DNA of 33,516 nt from Desulfobulbaceae bacterium (lineage in GTDB: Bacteria; Desulfobacterota; Desulfobulbia; Desulfobulbales; Desulfobulbaceae): the NCBI GenBank assembly GCA_019163135.1, contig JAFLKR010000095.1, positions 1 through 33,516 of the forward strand. Reading direction: 5' to 3'. Shown in pieces: positions 1 to 10,393 of the stretch. Within the stretch, counting starts at the first letter, position 1; the number at the start of each line of letters is the position of its first letter. The notes beneath the pieces were generated by a model, which saw only the letters and a program-made list of their open reading frames with translations, was not told where the DNA came from and ran no database searches. The position numbers and the translations under genes are program-made.

Positions 1-551
1 CCTTTCCCTCGCTGCATCCCGCCGACCCCCAATTACTGGAGCATCTGCAGGACATTCATGACGCGGGATTCAAGGGGGTCAAAATGCACTCCTACTACCA
101 AGATTATTTCCTCGACGATGACAAACTCAGTCCCTTGTACATGAAAATGAGTGATCTCGGAATGATCCTGGTTATACACGCTGGCTACGACATCGCCTTT
201 CCTCGAATCCGCCGGGCTGATCCCCTGCGAATTTTTACGGTCTGCCGAAGATTTCCCGACCTGAAGCTGATCGCTACCCATCTGGGCGGCTGGGATGAAT
301 GGGAGGATGTGCGTCGCCTGCTCACCGGCAAACCGATCTATATGGAACTCTCTTTTGCCCTGGATTTCCTCGATCAGACCCGATTGCGCGACATGCTGCT
401 CTCGCACCCACCTGAATATCTGTTGTTCGGCACCGACAGCCCTTGGACCGACCAAGCAACCACCCTCAAGATGTTGGGCAAACTAGGATTGCCGGAAGCC
501 CTTTTTGAACAGATAACCCGCAGCAACGCCCGCCGTCTTCTGGCCACCTGA
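1..551 (+). CDS. Amidohydrolase (TIM-barrel metal-dependent hydrolase), 3' part
   Basis: The reading frame is already open at the left edge (codons in phase from base 3), so the N-terminus lies outside the window. About 182 residues are visible. GFKGVKMH, LVIHAGYD, ATHLGGWDEW and LLFGTDSPW follow the order of the metal- and substrate-binding strands of the amidohydrolase_2 (PF04909) fold: a Lys/His strand, two His strands and the late catalytic Asp in GTDSPW. It ends with the usual NARRLL helix. The substrate cannot be told from sequence; relatives are decarboxylases and hydrolases. It converges on dapL with only 22 bp between the two genes. Confidence 0.85.
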   Translation, partial: FPSLHPADPQLLEHLQDIHDAGFKGVKMHSYYQDYFLDDDKLSPLYMKMSDLGMILVIHAGYDIAFPRIRRADPLRIFTVCRRFPDLKLIATHLGGWDEWEDVRRLLTGKPIYMELSFALDFLDQTRLRDMLLSHPPEYLLFGTDSPWTDQATTLKMLGKLGLPEALFEQITRSNARRLLAT

Positions 552-576
552 GCGATTCCGATAGCCTTATCGCTCA
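549..576. terminator. Hairpin spanning the convergent stop codons
   Basis: An inverted repeat TGAGCGAT / ATCGCTCA (549-556 and 569-576, 12-nt loop) contains the TGA of the amidohydrolase on the plus strand and the TGA of dapL on the minus strand. There is no T-run on either side, so it is terminator-like by position only. Confidence 0.35.
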
Positions 577-1797
577 GGCTAAAGCCTGGCGGATCAGCTC
601 CATGGCCTTGACCACATTGGCCTCTGAGTTAAAGGCGGAGAGACGGATATAGCCCTGACCGCACTTGCCAAATCCCGCCCCCGGTGTACAGACCACCCCG
701 GCCTTGTCCAGCAGCATATCGAAAAATTCCCAACTGTCGCGATTTCCCTGAATCCAGATATAGGGGGCGTTGTCGCCGCCGACATAACTATAGCCGAGTT
801 CGGCCATGGCCTTGCCGATAATCTTGGCATTGCCGAGGTAACCGTCGATCAGGGCGGTGCACTGCGCCTTGCCCTCAGGCGAATAGACCGCCTCGGCCGC
901 ACGCTGCACCGGATAGGAAACCCCGTTGAATTTGGTGCAGTGCCGGCGGTTCCAGAGCGGATGGAGGGGTTGCTTGTTGCCCCCGGCGTCATAGGCCATG
1001 CACTCTTTGGGCACCACTGTATAGGCGCAGCGGGTACCGGTGAACCCGGCGCTTTTGGAATAGCTGCGGAATTCAATCGCCACCTCGCGGGCACCTTCGA
1101 TCTCGTAGATGGAATGCGGCAACTTGGGATCCCGGATAAAGGCCTCGTAGGCGGCGTCGAAGAGAATGAGCGCCTTGCTGTCCCGCGCGAAATCAACCCA
1201 GACCTTGAGTTGTTCTTTGGTGATGGTGGAGCCGGTCGGGTTGTTGGGAAAACAGAGGTAGATCAGATCAACCGGCTCGGTCGGCAGGTCGGGAACATAG
1301 TTGTTGGCTTGGGTCGATTCAAGGTAGACGATCCCCTCAAAACGGCCGTCCTTGAAGCTACCGGTACGGCCCGCCATAACATTGGTGTCGAGATAAACCG
1401 GATAGACCGGATCGGGGATGGCGATCCTCGCATCGGCGGCAAACAGTTCCTGGATATTGCCGGTATCGCACTTAGCCCCGTCGGAGACAAAAATCTCATC
1501 GGCATGGACCTCAGCGCCACGCGCCTGGAAATCGTTGACCGCGATTGCCGACCGTAAAAAATCATACCCCTGCTCCGGCCCGTAACCGCGGAATCCGCTC
1601 GTGGTTGCCATTTCGTCGACTGCGGTATGAAAGGCCTGAATGCAGGCAGCGGGCAGCGGATTGGTGACATCGCCGATTCCCAGCTTGATCACCTCGCGCT
1701 CCGGATTTTTCGCCTGAAAGGCGGCCACCCGTTTGGCGATATCGGAAAAAAGGTAGGAGGCCTGCAGCTTCAAATAATGTTCATTCACTTTCAACAT
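574..1797 (-). CDS. dapL: LL-diaminopimelate aminotransferase
   Basis: A PLP-dependent class I/II aminotransferase of 407 residues, the usual DapL length. It converts tetrahydrodipicolinate straight to LL-diaminopimelate for lysine and peptidoglycan synthesis, bypassing the DapD/C/E steps. Seen: [11 protein letters not shown] near residues 39-49, CFPNNPTGS near 182-190, and the PLP lysine K248 in [12 protein letters not shown]. This SGFTGTR-type motif and the long N-terminal arm are typical of DapL rather than AspC or HisC. It is the last gene of the pyrG-kdsA-kdsC-lptC-dapL string, 47 bp after lptC with a hairpin in the gap, so it may be partly uncoupled from the genes upstream. Confidence 0.95.
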   Translation of the reverse strand: MLKVNEHYLKLQASYLFSDIAKRVAAFQAKNPEREVIKLGIGDVTNPLPAACIQAFHTAVDEMATTSGFRGYGPEQGYDFLRSAIAVNDFQARGAEVHADEIFVSDGAKCDTGNIQELFAADARIAIPDPVYPVYLDTNVMAGRTGSFKDGRFEGIVYLESTQANNYVPDLPTEPVDLIYLCFPNNPTGSTITKEQLKVWVDFARDSKALILFDAAYEAFIRDPKLPHSIYEIEGAREVAIEFRSYSKSAGFTGTRCAYTVVPKECMAYDAGGNKQPLHPLWNRRHCTKFNGVSYPVQRAAEAVYSPEGKAQCTALIDGYLGNAKIIGKAMAELGYSYVGGDNAPYIWIQGNRDSWEFFDMLLDKAGVVCTPGAGFGKCGQGYIRLSAFNSEANVVKAMELIRQALA

Positions 1798-1822
1798 GGA
1801 GAGAGTCCCTGTAAAATGGAAA

Positions 1823-1842
1823 CCTGCCGGTGACCAGGCAGG
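1823..1842 (-). terminator. Hairpin between lptC and dapL
   Basis: A perfect 6-bp stem CCTGCC / GGCAGG with an 8-nt loop lies just after the lptC stop. On the minus strand it is followed by TTTCCATTTT, a weak U-rich tail. It may attenuate read-through from lptC into dapL. Confidence 0.4.
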
Positions 1843-1844
1843 AG

Positions 1845-2414
1845 TTAAAGGTCCACCTTGACCCGGTTGCTGAAATCATAGCCGCCGGTGGAAAGGTCGT
1901 AATCCATTCGGCCCGCGGTCAACTTGATATTAGGGGCGCGCAAGTCCACCTTTCCCGGGCTGACCACCATCTTGGTGGCATCGTAGTAATCGATCCGTTC
2001 CGACAACAGCCGCTGGTTCTTAGTGGGTTTACTGATTACGACTCGTTCAGTGAGAACCAGATGCCGCTTGTCGATGTAATATTTTCCTTTCTTACTGGTG
2101 ATGTTGGTCGGTTCCTTCTCGGTGCCGATGTACATGGCACTGACTCCCACCATTTCGATGTCGTGGTCCTGTTCGGCGGTGTAGGCACGGTCGGCGTCGA
2201 TCTGCCACTCTTCCTTACCGTTGCTGGTTAAGGTGATGGCCACCGAATCCATGATAAAATTCTGCATGGGCGAGTTATCTTCCATCTGCGCCAATTTCGG
2301 ATTATATCCCCCCCGGGGCGTGAGAAAAGAGGTCACCGAAGGTTTCCACAGCGGGCTGGTTGCCAGGAACAGTAGTGGAACCAGCCATAACAGGTTGCGA
2401 GGGTTTTTGATCAT
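1845..2414 (-). CDS. lptC: LPS export ABC transporter periplasmic protein LptC
   Basis: A 189-residue protein with one N-terminal membrane anchor (about residues 7-24, [17 protein letters not shown]) followed by a periplasmic domain rich in beta-strands, as in the LptC/DUF1239 family. LptC takes LPS from LptBFG in the inner membrane and passes it to the LptA bridge. The phrases [13 protein letters not shown] and [19 protein letters not shown] fit the repeated strands of the beta-jellyroll. Its ATG overlaps the kdsC stop by 4 bp (ATGA), so the two are translationally coupled. A kdsA-kdsC-lptC order is typical of Gram-negative LPS loci and supports the call. lptA and lptB are not in this window. 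Confidence 0.9.
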   Translation of the reverse strand: MIKNPRNLLWLVPLLFLATSPLWKPSVTSFLTPRGGYNPKLAQMEDNSPMQNFIMDSVAITLTSNGKEEWQIDADRAYTAEQDHDIEMVGVSAMYIGTEKEPTNITSKKGKYYIDKRHLVLTERVVISKPTKNQRLLSERIDYYDATKMVVSPGKVDLRAPNIKLTAGRMDYDLSTGGYDFSNRVKVDL

Positions 2415-3044
2415 CGGTCGAATTGGGCCAGCATCCGGTGCAATTGTCCCCGGGCCTCAAGAATAAGATCGCAGATCTCGCGGACCGCCCCCCGTCCGCC
2501 GGGACGTTCGGTCGTGTAATGGACCCGTTGCTTGATCTCCACCACCGCATTGGCGGGTGCTGCGGCAAAACCGACCCGGTTGAGGATCGGCAAATCCATC
2601 CAGTCGTCCCCCATATAGGCGGTCTGGGGAGGCCGCAAGCCAGTTTGTTTGAGGATCTCTTCAAACACGATCAGTTTATCCGACTTGCCCTGATAGACCT
2701 GACTGATGTGCAGGTCTCGGACCCGACGGGTCACCGCCTCGGAGGTACGGGCGGTGATGATGCCTACGGCCACCCCGCTTTCCTGCAGCAGCCTGATCCC
2801 CAGACCGTCCTGGGTGTTGAAACTCTTGGTTTCGAGATCGCCGGATCCATAGGTAATGCTGCCGTCGGTGAGCACACCATCGACATCGAGGAGCAGCAGG
2901 TGCACCGCTTTAGCCTTGGGCAGGGCCGCTATCCAGGCCTCACTGCGTTCAATTGGGCGGTTACGGTGCATGGCCCGGGTCCGCAGGGCCTCGGTCAATT
3001 CACAGTCGGAAGGATAGCCTCCTCCCGTCATACCGCACCCCTGA

Positions 3045-3052
<8 letters not shown>
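2411..3052 (-). CDS. kdsC: 3-deoxy-D-manno-octulosonate 8-phosphate phosphatase
   Basis: HAD-superfamily phosphatase that dephosphorylates Kdo-8-P to Kdo in the cytoplasm, the step after KdsA. Seen: motif [13 protein letters not shown], then [10 protein letters not shown] (motif II region), QGKSDK with the motif III lysine, and [10 protein letters not shown] (motif IV). The protein has no cap domain, as expected for tetrameric KdsC. I chose the ATG at 3052; an in-frame TTG sits one codon upstream. This gives about 40 extra N-terminal residues compared with common KdsC, and a later start at an internal Met (MHRNRP, about 28 codons in) is possible. It overlaps the kdsA stop by 8 bp. Confidence 0.93.
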
Positions 3053-5557
<2,505 letters not shown>

Positions 5558-5575
5558 TTACCTTTCAGGCGCAGG

Positions 5576-5605
5576 AAAAAGAGGAAGGCAGCCATCGGCT
5601 GCCTT
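5576..5605 (-). promoter_or_regulatory. Terminator-like leader hairpin ahead of pyrG
   Basis: A perfect 9-bp stem (AAGGCAGCC / GGCTGCCTT, plus-strand 5585-5593 and 5597-5605) with a 3-nt loop. On the minus strand it is followed by CCTCTTTTTCC. It sits between the predicted start of transcription and the pyrG ATG, so it could act as an attenuator; a plain 5' stabilising hairpin is the alternative. Confidence 0.5.
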
Positions 5606-5623
5606 TAAGTGGGTTGGGCACAA

Positions 5624-5652
5624 AATATACACGATCCCCGGTTTCTTTACAA
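5624..5652 (-). promoter_or_regulatory. Predicted sigma-70 promoter of the pyrG operon
   Basis: On the minus strand a -35 TTGTAA (plus 5647-5652) and a -10 TATATT (plus 5624-5629) are 17 bp apart. Transcription would start near 5617 and give a leader of about 65 nt containing the hairpin. Confidence 0.55.
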
Positions 5653-5800
5653 CCCTGACCCCCTTTGAAAAAATCAAGCAAAACATACTGATTTTTTTAA
5701 AAAAGTTAAAAAGACCCAGAGGGGCCGATCAGGTTTTAATCCCGTATGATCAATACCGGGCGTCTTGGTTTCTTCCCGATAAACCCAAGTCCAAGTCCGA

Positions 5801-6232
5801 TCACTTGCCGGTGTCGTCCCACAGGGATCGGGATAAACGAATCAACTCCTCCTGTTGCGCGACCGTCAGTGGCGCAAACGGGGAATTGTCATAGGTGGTA
5901 TCGCGGTTTTCGACCACCAGAACCTTGGCATCCGCACTCAGAGTGTGGGTATGCCAAACCCCTTGTTTAACATTGTACACCTTGCCCGGCTTGAGATCGA
6001 CCGAATGAAGTGTAATGACCTTGGCCTCACCTGAACCGACGAAAAGCAGACAGCGGCCCTGCAACAGCACAAAGACCTCGTCAGTTTCATTGTGTCGCTG
6101 CATCCGGGTCAATCGTTCCGGCAACAAGTCGGGGCTGTAGTTGAGAATAGCCACCCGCCAACTCGAATAATCTACCAAGGGCTGGTATCCTTCGCCGGTA
6201 TATTCTTTGATTTCCAACAATTGACTATGCAT
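5801..6232 (-). CDS. Small cupin-domain protein
   Basis: About 143 residues forming one cupin barrel. Seen: the first cupin motif as RHNETDEVFVLLQGR and the second as VYNVKQGVWHTHTL, with His/Glu residues suited to a metal site (H, E in RHNETDE; H in WHTH). The function is unknown; cupins range from sugar isomerases to metal-dependent dioxygenases and sensors. I chose the internal ATG at 6232 (MHSQLLEIKEY) because it starts right before the conserved domain. The frame extends to an ATG at 6271 with a hydrophobic lead-in, but neither start has a convincing ribosome site. It follows aqpZ on the same strand after about 145 bp holding GC-rich inverted repeats. Confidence 0.75.
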   Translation of the reverse strand: MHSQLLEIKEYTGEGYQPLVDYSSWRVAILNYSPDLLPERLTRMQRHNETDEVFVLLQGRCLLFVGSGEAKVITLHSVDLKPGKVYNVKQGVWHTHTLSADAKVLVVENRDTTYDNSPFAPLTVAQQEELIRLSRSLWDDTGK

Positions 6233-6377
6233 AGAGAAGATACCAAGCCAGAGCAAAAAGGCAATGCTCAAGGAAAAATGTCCGGTACATTGGGCACTGC
6301 GCGGGCATGATGTTTATACCCGCGCCAGCGCGCGCATTTGCTTGATCTTCGAGATAAACCTAATCTCGTAAAACGGA

Positions 6378-7067
6378 TTACTTTTCGGTGCTGCCGATAA
6401 ATCGATAAATCATGGCGCCGAGGAGCGCACCGACAATCGGGGCGACCCAGAACATCCAGAGTTGAGTAAGCGCCCAATCCCCCACAAACACCGCGACACC
6501 GGTGCTACGAGCCGGATTGACCGAGGTGTTGGTTACCGGGATGCTGATCAGGTGGATCAAGGTCAACCCCAAACCAATCGCGATGGGTGCAAAACCTTGC
6601 GGGGCGCGCTGATCGGTTGCACCGAGGATGATAAGAAGAAACATCATGGTCATGACTACTTCGGTGATCAGGGCGGCAAACATAGAATAACCGCCGGGGG
6701 AATGCGCACCATAGCCATTGGAAGCAAAGCCAGCGGTGACATTGAAATCGGCTTTACCGCTCGCAATCAAAAAAAGGACGCCACCGGCGGCCACAGCTCC
6801 CAAAACCTGGGCCACGATGTAGGGCATCAGTTGATTGGCCGGAAAACGCCCCCCAGCCCAGAGCCCGACGGAAACTGCCGGATTGAGATGGCAACCGGAA
6901 ATATGCCCGATGGCAAAAGCCATGGTCAATACGGTCAGGCCAAAGGCCAGGGAGACCCCCAGCAGACCGATGCCCACGTTGGGAAAGGCAGCGGCCAGCA
7001 CCGCACTCCCGCATCCACCCAAAACCAGCCAGAAGGTACCAATAAACTCCGCTCCATACTTTTTCAT
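6378..7067 (-). CDS. aqpZ: Aquaporin Z (water channel)
   Basis: A 229-residue six-helix membrane channel of the MIP family. Both half-helix motifs are intact: N62-P63-A64 in GCHLNPAVS and N184-P185-A186-R187 in TSVNPARS. The selectivity-filter arginine follows the second motif and a His lies in [10 protein letters not shown], as in water-selective AqpZ rather than the wider GlpF. A very good ribosome site, AAGGAGGAG, precedes the ATG. The role is rapid water flux during osmotic change, perhaps also passage of small neutral molecules; specificity beyond water is inference. A cupin gene follows on the same strand. Confidence 0.95.
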   Translation of the reverse strand: MKKYGAEFIGTFWLVLGGCGSAVLAAAFPNVGIGLLGVSLAFGLTVLTMAFAIGHISGCHLNPAVSVGLWAGGRFPANQLMPYIVAQVLGAVAAGGVLFLIASGKADFNVTAGFASNGYGAHSPGGYSMFAALITEVVMTMMFLLIILGATDQRAPQGFAPIAIGLGLTLIHLISIPVTNTSVNPARSTGVAVFVGDWALTQLWMFWVAPIVGALLGAMIYRFIGSTEK

Positions 7068-7336
7068 GTTGCTCCTCCTTTTATCGATGATCTTACCGCT
7101 TATTTGTCAGAGATCGCCAAAGACCAAAACACAGGGTCCAACCAAAGTAGAGTCAACTGCATTTGCTTGTTATAAGACGATGAGCTGAATGCAGACAGGA
7201 AACTTCTGCCATCTTTTCAAATTAATATAGATAATACCAGGAAAAATGTACACCGCCAAAAGTAGAAAATTAATATTTATTATGTATGTTTTCCGAGGGG
7301 TACTAAACCGTTTTTATGCCGGAGGGTGCACGCACC

Positions 7337-7573
7337 CTACACCAAGTGGATCGTGATCAGCGTTACTCTAACGAGAGTTGTCCTTATTTTTGAATAAAAT
7401 GCTTCCACTTTTGTCCAAAGAGCCATAGGCATGAAACAACTCCCCAGGAAATCGATATAAAAATCGCCTGATTTTTCATTGGCCGGTACACCTTTTACAC
7501 CCTCCACCACCACCGCGCTTCCATGCGCAAGCATCCCGAGGATGCCATCGAGGGTACAGGTCGGAAAACCATG
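7337..7573 (-). pseudogene. Possible tRNA-synthetase OB-fold remnant
   Basis: An open stretch on the minus strand reads DGILGMLAHGSAVVVEG and then GVPANEKSGDFYID. The pattern (acidic-Gly, hydrophobic, HG-S/C-xVxVxG, then a polar loop and an F-x-I strand) recalls the N-terminal anticodon-binding domain of asparaginyl-tRNA synthetases. There is no full domain, no synthetase core and no start signal, and an in-frame stop lies close upstream, so if real it is a decayed fragment. Chance resemblance is quite possible. Confidence 0.22.
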
Positions 7574-7579
7574 TTTTTC

Positions 7580-7609
7580 TTGACGTTAGCGTCCCGCTAC
7601 AGGTATACA
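7580..7609 (+). promoter_or_regulatory. Predicted sigma-70 promoter of the Pal-like gene
   Basis: TTGACG (7580-7585) and TATACA (7604-7609) are 18 bp apart and about 50 bp upstream of the lipoprotein start codon. Confidence 0.55.
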
Positions 7610-7658
7610 TCGACTATATTTTACTACCTGTCCCATTCTTTTTCCGCGAGGTTGATTT

Positions 7659-8252
7659 ATGCACACATTTATCCGTTTTTTCCTTGCAACAACGCTTACC
7701 TGCACAGTTATGCTCCTTGGCGGTTGCGGCCCGAAACCGGTTTCACCCTATGCCGCCACCGGCAATACCCCGGCTGAAGGCGATGGTAGCAACCGCCTCG
7801 GCAATATCACCGAAGAAACCGGGCCATCGCAGGAAGGTCTCAATTCCACCGGCAGGGGAGGCGGGTCGCTTAATGCCGACCAGCAGAGCGACGCTTATAA
7901 GCGCGAACATGGCCGTTCTTCCCCTGAAATGAAACCCATCTATTTTGCCTATGATCAAGCCACTATCAAAGGTGAACAGTTGCCGAGCATGGAACACAAC
8001 GGCAACTATCTGAAAAGTAACTCCGGCAGGAGGGTACTGATCGAAGGCAATACCGATGCCCGCGGCACCAACGAGTACAACCTGGCTCTGGGTGAACGTC
8101 GGGCGATAAGTGCCAAAACCTATCTGCGAGAATTCGGTATCGAAGAAAGCCGCATTCGCACAGTCAGTTACGGTGAAGAACGCCCCCTTTTCAACGGGAG
8201 TAGCGAAGATGACTACGCCCAGAACCGACGAGCTGATTTTATTCTCGAATAG
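7659..8252 (+). CDS. pal: Pal-like OmpA-domain outer-membrane lipoprotein
   Basis: 197 residues. It starts with a lipoprotein signal: a hydrophobic stretch ending in the lipobox LLGGC, with C23 as the lipidated residue. A low-complexity, Gly/Ser-rich linker of about 65 residues follows. The C-terminal OmpA/Pal peptidoglycan-binding domain begins at IYFAYDQATI and includes IEGNTDARGTNEYNLALGER and NRRADFILE, which carry the conserved Asp/Arg that grip diaminopimelate. Known role: Pal tethers the outer membrane to peptidoglycan with TolB. Here tolB and tolQRA are not adjacent and the gene stands alone with its own promoter, so a paralogous OmpA-type lipoprotein is also possible. Confidence 0.85.
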   Translation: MHTFIRFFLATTLTCTVMLLGGCGPKPVSPYAATGNTPAEGDGSNRLGNITEETGPSQEGLNSTGRGGGSLNADQQSDAYKREHGRSSPEMKPIYFAYDQATIKGEQLPSMEHNGNYLKSNSGRRVLIEGNTDARGTNEYNLALGERRAISAKTYLREFGIEESRIRTVSYGEERPLFNGSSEDDYAQNRRADFILE

Positions 8253-8276
8253 CCCCCTTTTTTATTGATCGCCCCC

Positions 8277-8305
8277 GGGTAAGCAGAACGTTTTTTCTGC
8301 TTCCC
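8277..8305. other. Stem-loop downstream of the Pal-like gene
   Basis: AAGCAGAA (8281-8288) pairs perfectly with TTCTGCTT (8295-8302), extended by GGG/CCC across one mismatch. The T-run is in the loop rather than after the stem, so it is not a standard intrinsic terminator, though its place fits a transcript end. Confidence 0.4.
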
Positions 8306-8429
8306 CGCCCCTCCCTGGACTCGCGCACCACCTATCGCTGCTCTACCCGTTGTTCATTCAAATCAAAATTTCTAATCGTTTTTTCTCGATACCCCATCGG
8401 CTTCATAACGAAAATCCTTTGTTTTTTAT

Positions 8430-8464
8430 TTGACATGGAAATGATTATCAAATACATTTGATAA
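8430..8464 (+). promoter_or_regulatory. perR promoter with overlapping Fur/PerR-type operator
   Basis: -35 TTGACA (8430-8435) and -10 TACATT (8453-8458) are 17 bp apart. A perfect inverted repeat TTATCAAAT-AC-ATTTGATAA (8445-8464) covers the -10. The AT-rich 9-2-9 geometry fits a Fur-superfamily operator and implies autorepression by the regulator encoded directly downstream. Confidence 0.65.
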
Positions 8465-8484
8465 AATTTTCCAGGAAGGTAATA

Positions 8485-9132
8485 ATGAATAGAACCCTGC
8501 GCATGACCCATCAACGCGAGATCATTCTCGAGGAGTTGAATCGAAGCAAGGTGCACCCAACTGCGGATGAGTTGTATGAGCGCATTAGAAAAAAACTTCC
8601 GCGCATCAGCCTGGCCACGGTGTATCGCAACCTGGAAATACTCTCCGAGGCGGGGTTGATAAAAAAATTGGAGATCAGCGGGCGGCAAAAACGGTTTGAT
8701 TGGGATCCAGAACCGCATAACCATGTTTTTTGCACCCAATGCCAACGGGTAGACAATATCCCGACCCCCGTTACTCAAATTCCAACTGTCGGTCCGCTAC
8801 AGGAAAAAGGGTACAATATCACCGGTTGCAGAATTGAGTTTTTCGGCCTCTGCCCGAAATGTCTAAAACTAAAACATACCAACAAAGGAGTAAGCACTAT
8901 GGGTTGTAAAACATGTGAGAGTACCGCTCTTAGCGATTCACAACGGCAAGTTCTGGAAACTTTGGCAAACACCCCCGATGCGTGCGGCAGCAAGGAAATA
9001 GCGGCCGCCACCGGCCTTGAATCCAAACAGATCAGTTGCCAAATTACCGCACTCAAGAACAAAGGGTATGTCAGTAGTCCTGCGCGCTGTAAATATACGA
9101 TTACCGACGAGGGAAAAAATCAACTAAAATAG
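8485..9132 (+). CDS. perR: PerR-type Fur-family regulator fused to a C-terminal winged-helix domain
   Basis: One frame of 215 codons. Residues 1-131 form a Fur/PerR protein: winged helix (HPTADELYERI, ISLATVYRNLEIL) plus a dimerisation domain with two zinc CxxC pairs (C83/C86, C123/C126). Aligned by eye to Bacillus PerR, the metal-sensing ligands H37, D85, H91 and H93 correspond to H24, D72, H78 and H80. The D104 position is N91. The frame then continues without a stop into a second small winged-helix module (residues 139-215). ATG 8485 is chosen because AGGAAGG precedes it and the TTG further up lies inside the promoter. Context (peroxiredoxin, desulfoferrodoxin, flavodiiron protein) fits a peroxide sensor. 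Confidence 0.85.
   Translation: MNRTLRMTHQREIILEELNRSKVHPTADELYERIRKKLPRISLATVYRNLEILSEAGLIKKLEISGRQKRFDWDPEPHNHVFCTQCQRVDNIPTPVTQIPTVGPLQEKGYNITGCRIEFFGLCPKCLKLKHTNKGVSTMGCKTCESTALSDSQRQVLETLANTPDACGSKEIAAATGLESKQISCQITALKNKGYVSSPARCKYTITDEGKNQLK
8899..9132 (+). CDS. Internal in-frame start: small Cys-containing winged-helix protein
   Basis: An ATG inside the perR frame is preceded by AAAGGAG with 8-nt spacing, an apparently complete ribosome site. The 77-residue product starts MGCKTCES, has helix-turn-helix text (CGSKEIAAATGLESKQISCQ) and a wing (GYVSSPARCKYTIT), as in MarR/ArsR-like DNA-binding domains. Cysteines in CKTC, DAC, ISC and RCK could bind metal or sense redox state. It may be made as a separate protein, as the tail of the fusion, or both. 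The upstream domain ends about where Fur proteins normally stop, so this looks like two genes joined by loss of a stop codon. Confidence 0.5.
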   Translation: MGCKTCESTALSDSQRQVLETLANTPDACGSKEIAAATGLESKQISCQITALKNKGYVSSPARCKYTITDEGKNQLK

Positions 9133-9229
9133 ATCGATCATGCAATCCGAGTCCCGCGCAAGGGCTCTTCGTTACAATTTTTTGTGCAATACCAAATAAT
9201 AATCCTTTAAAAATAGAGGTTTAGTTACG

Positions 9230-9823
9230 ATGTGCACTCTTGTTACCAAGCAGGCGCCCGATTTCACGGCAACCGCCGTTATGCCCGATAATTCAATGAA
9301 ACCCGATTTTAAACTGGCTGATTACCGGGGCAAATATGTTATTTTGTTTTTCTACCCCCTGGATTTCACCTTTGTCTGCCCCTCTGAGATCCTTGCATTT
9401 GACCGGGAACTCGCGACCTTCAAAGCCAAAAACTGTGAAATTATCGGTGTTTCCATTGATTCCCAGTTTTCCCACTGGGCCTGGAAAAATACTCCGATTA
9501 AACAGGGAGGAATCGGCAATATCCAGTATCCGCTGGTGGCTGATCTTGATAAAAAAATATCGCAACAGTACGGCGTCCTCCTCGATGCCGGTATTGCCCT
9601 GCGCGGCACCTTTCTGATCGACCGGGAAGGCGTTATCCGCCATGCGGTGGTCAATGACCTTCCACTGGGACGCAATATCGACGAGACCTTACGTATGGTC
9701 GACGCCCTCCAGTTTCACGAGAAACATGGCGATGTCTGTCCGGCCAACTGGGCGGAAGGAAAAGAGGCCATGACCCCCACTGCCGCCGGTGTTGCCGACT
9801 ATCTCAGCAAACACAACGGATAA
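9230..9823 (+). CDS. Typical 2-Cys peroxiredoxin (AhpC/Prx1 type)
   Basis: 197 residues. It reduces H2O2, organic peroxides and peroxynitrite through the peroxidatic Cys C50 in DFTFVCPSE and the resolving Cys C170 in HGDVCPANW; both match the typical 2-Cys arrangement. The Thr three residues before C50 and the Arg in GIALRGTF that complete the active site are present. The electron donor (AhpF- or thioredoxin-type) is not in the window. It lies 97 bp after the perR gene; a TTAGTTACG leader gives no strong ribosome site. Regulation by the adjacent PerR is likely from context, but I see no copy of the perR palindrome in this gap. Confidence 0.95.
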   Translation: MCTLVTKQAPDFTATAVMPDNSMKPDFKLADYRGKYVILFFYPLDFTFVCPSEILAFDRELATFKAKNCEIIGVSIDSQFSHWAWKNTPIKQGGIGNIQYPLVADLDKKISQQYGVLLDAGIALRGTFLIDREGVIRHAVVNDLPLGRNIDETLRMVDALQFHEKHGDVCPANWAEGKEAMTPTAAGVADYLSKHNG

Positions 9824-9986
9824 CCACACTGTAGCACTATTGATCAAACGGTTAATAATTAGGCAAATTGTCCCTTTCGCACCAGGGCAAGATGGTTTAG
9901 AGTTTGAACATGTTTTGCCGGTGTTAAGGTGGGTCCTGGTCTAGGTCCCGCCAAACGATTCTTTCAAACAACAAGGAGAACATGCT

Positions 9987-10361
9987 ATGACCAAAAAAAA
10001 TGAAGTGTATAAATGCGCGCTGTGCGGCAACATCGTTGAAGTCCTGCATGCCGGGGCGGGTGAACTCGTTTGCTGTGGCCAACCCATGGGATTGATGACC
10101 GAAAACACTGTTGATGCGGCCAAGGAAAAACATGTACCTGTCATCACCAAGTTGGCGGACGGGTATAAGGTCGCCGTTGGGGCGGTCGCCCATCCCATGG
10201 AGGAGAAGCACTGGATTGAATTTATCGAATTGATCGCCGACGGTAAAGTGTACCGGCAGAACCTCAATCCCGGTGACACTCCCGAGGCGACCTTCTGCAT
10301 CAAGGCAGACAAGGTATCCGCCCGCGAGTATTGCAATCTGCATGGGCTGTGGAAGGCCTGA
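9987..10361 (+). CDS. dfx: Desulfoferrodoxin (2Fe superoxide reductase)
   Basis: 124 residues in two domains. The N-terminal desulforedoxin centre has C10, C13, C29 and C30 ([16 protein letters not shown]). The C-terminal neelaredoxin centre has H49, H69, H75, C116 and H119, which bind the catalytic Fe(II); these positions agree with the Desulfovibrio enzyme as I remember it. Lys in EKHVPV next to H49 is the catalytic lysine. It reduces superoxide to H2O2 without making O2, using rubredoxin, whose gene follows 32 bp downstream. AAGGAG precedes the ATG. The peroxide formed would be removed by the peroxiredoxin upstream and by rubrerythrin at 31.5 kb. Confidence 0.97.
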   Translation: MTKKNEVYKCALCGNIVEVLHAGAGELVCCGQPMGLMTENTVDAAKEKHVPVITKLADGYKVAVGAVAHPMEEKHWIEFIELIADGKVYRQNLNPGDTPEATFCIKADKVSAREYCNLHGLWKA

Positions 10362-10393
10362 ACACTTCAACCAACAAAACTAAGGATGTGACA

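Larger units (their letters stand above)
7068..7658. other. 591-bp spacer between aqpZ and the Pal-like gene
   Basis: No confident complete gene. It contains an AT-rich block (about 7215-7310), a perfect 7-bp inverted repeat AGGGTGC-AC-GCACCCT (7323-7338) resembling the GTAGGGTGCG-type palindromes scattered in many genomes, a minus-strand coding remnant (7337-7573), and the promoter of the lipoprotein gene. Upstream sequences for aqpZ must also lie here; TTGACT is seen on the minus strand but with a poor -10. Confidence 0.6.

Noticed and set aside
940-1557. Long plus-strand frame inside dapL
   Set aside because: Antisense shadow of a clearly conserved aminotransferase.
6299-6368. GC-rich inverted repeats between aqpZ and the cupin gene
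   Set aside because: Short stems (GCGGG/CCCGC and CGAGAT/ATCTCG) without T-runs; not enough to call a terminator or repeat family.
7523-7777. Plus-strand frame ahead of the Pal-like gene
   Set aside because: It covers the promoter and the lipoprotein start in another phase and has a composition unlike a protein.
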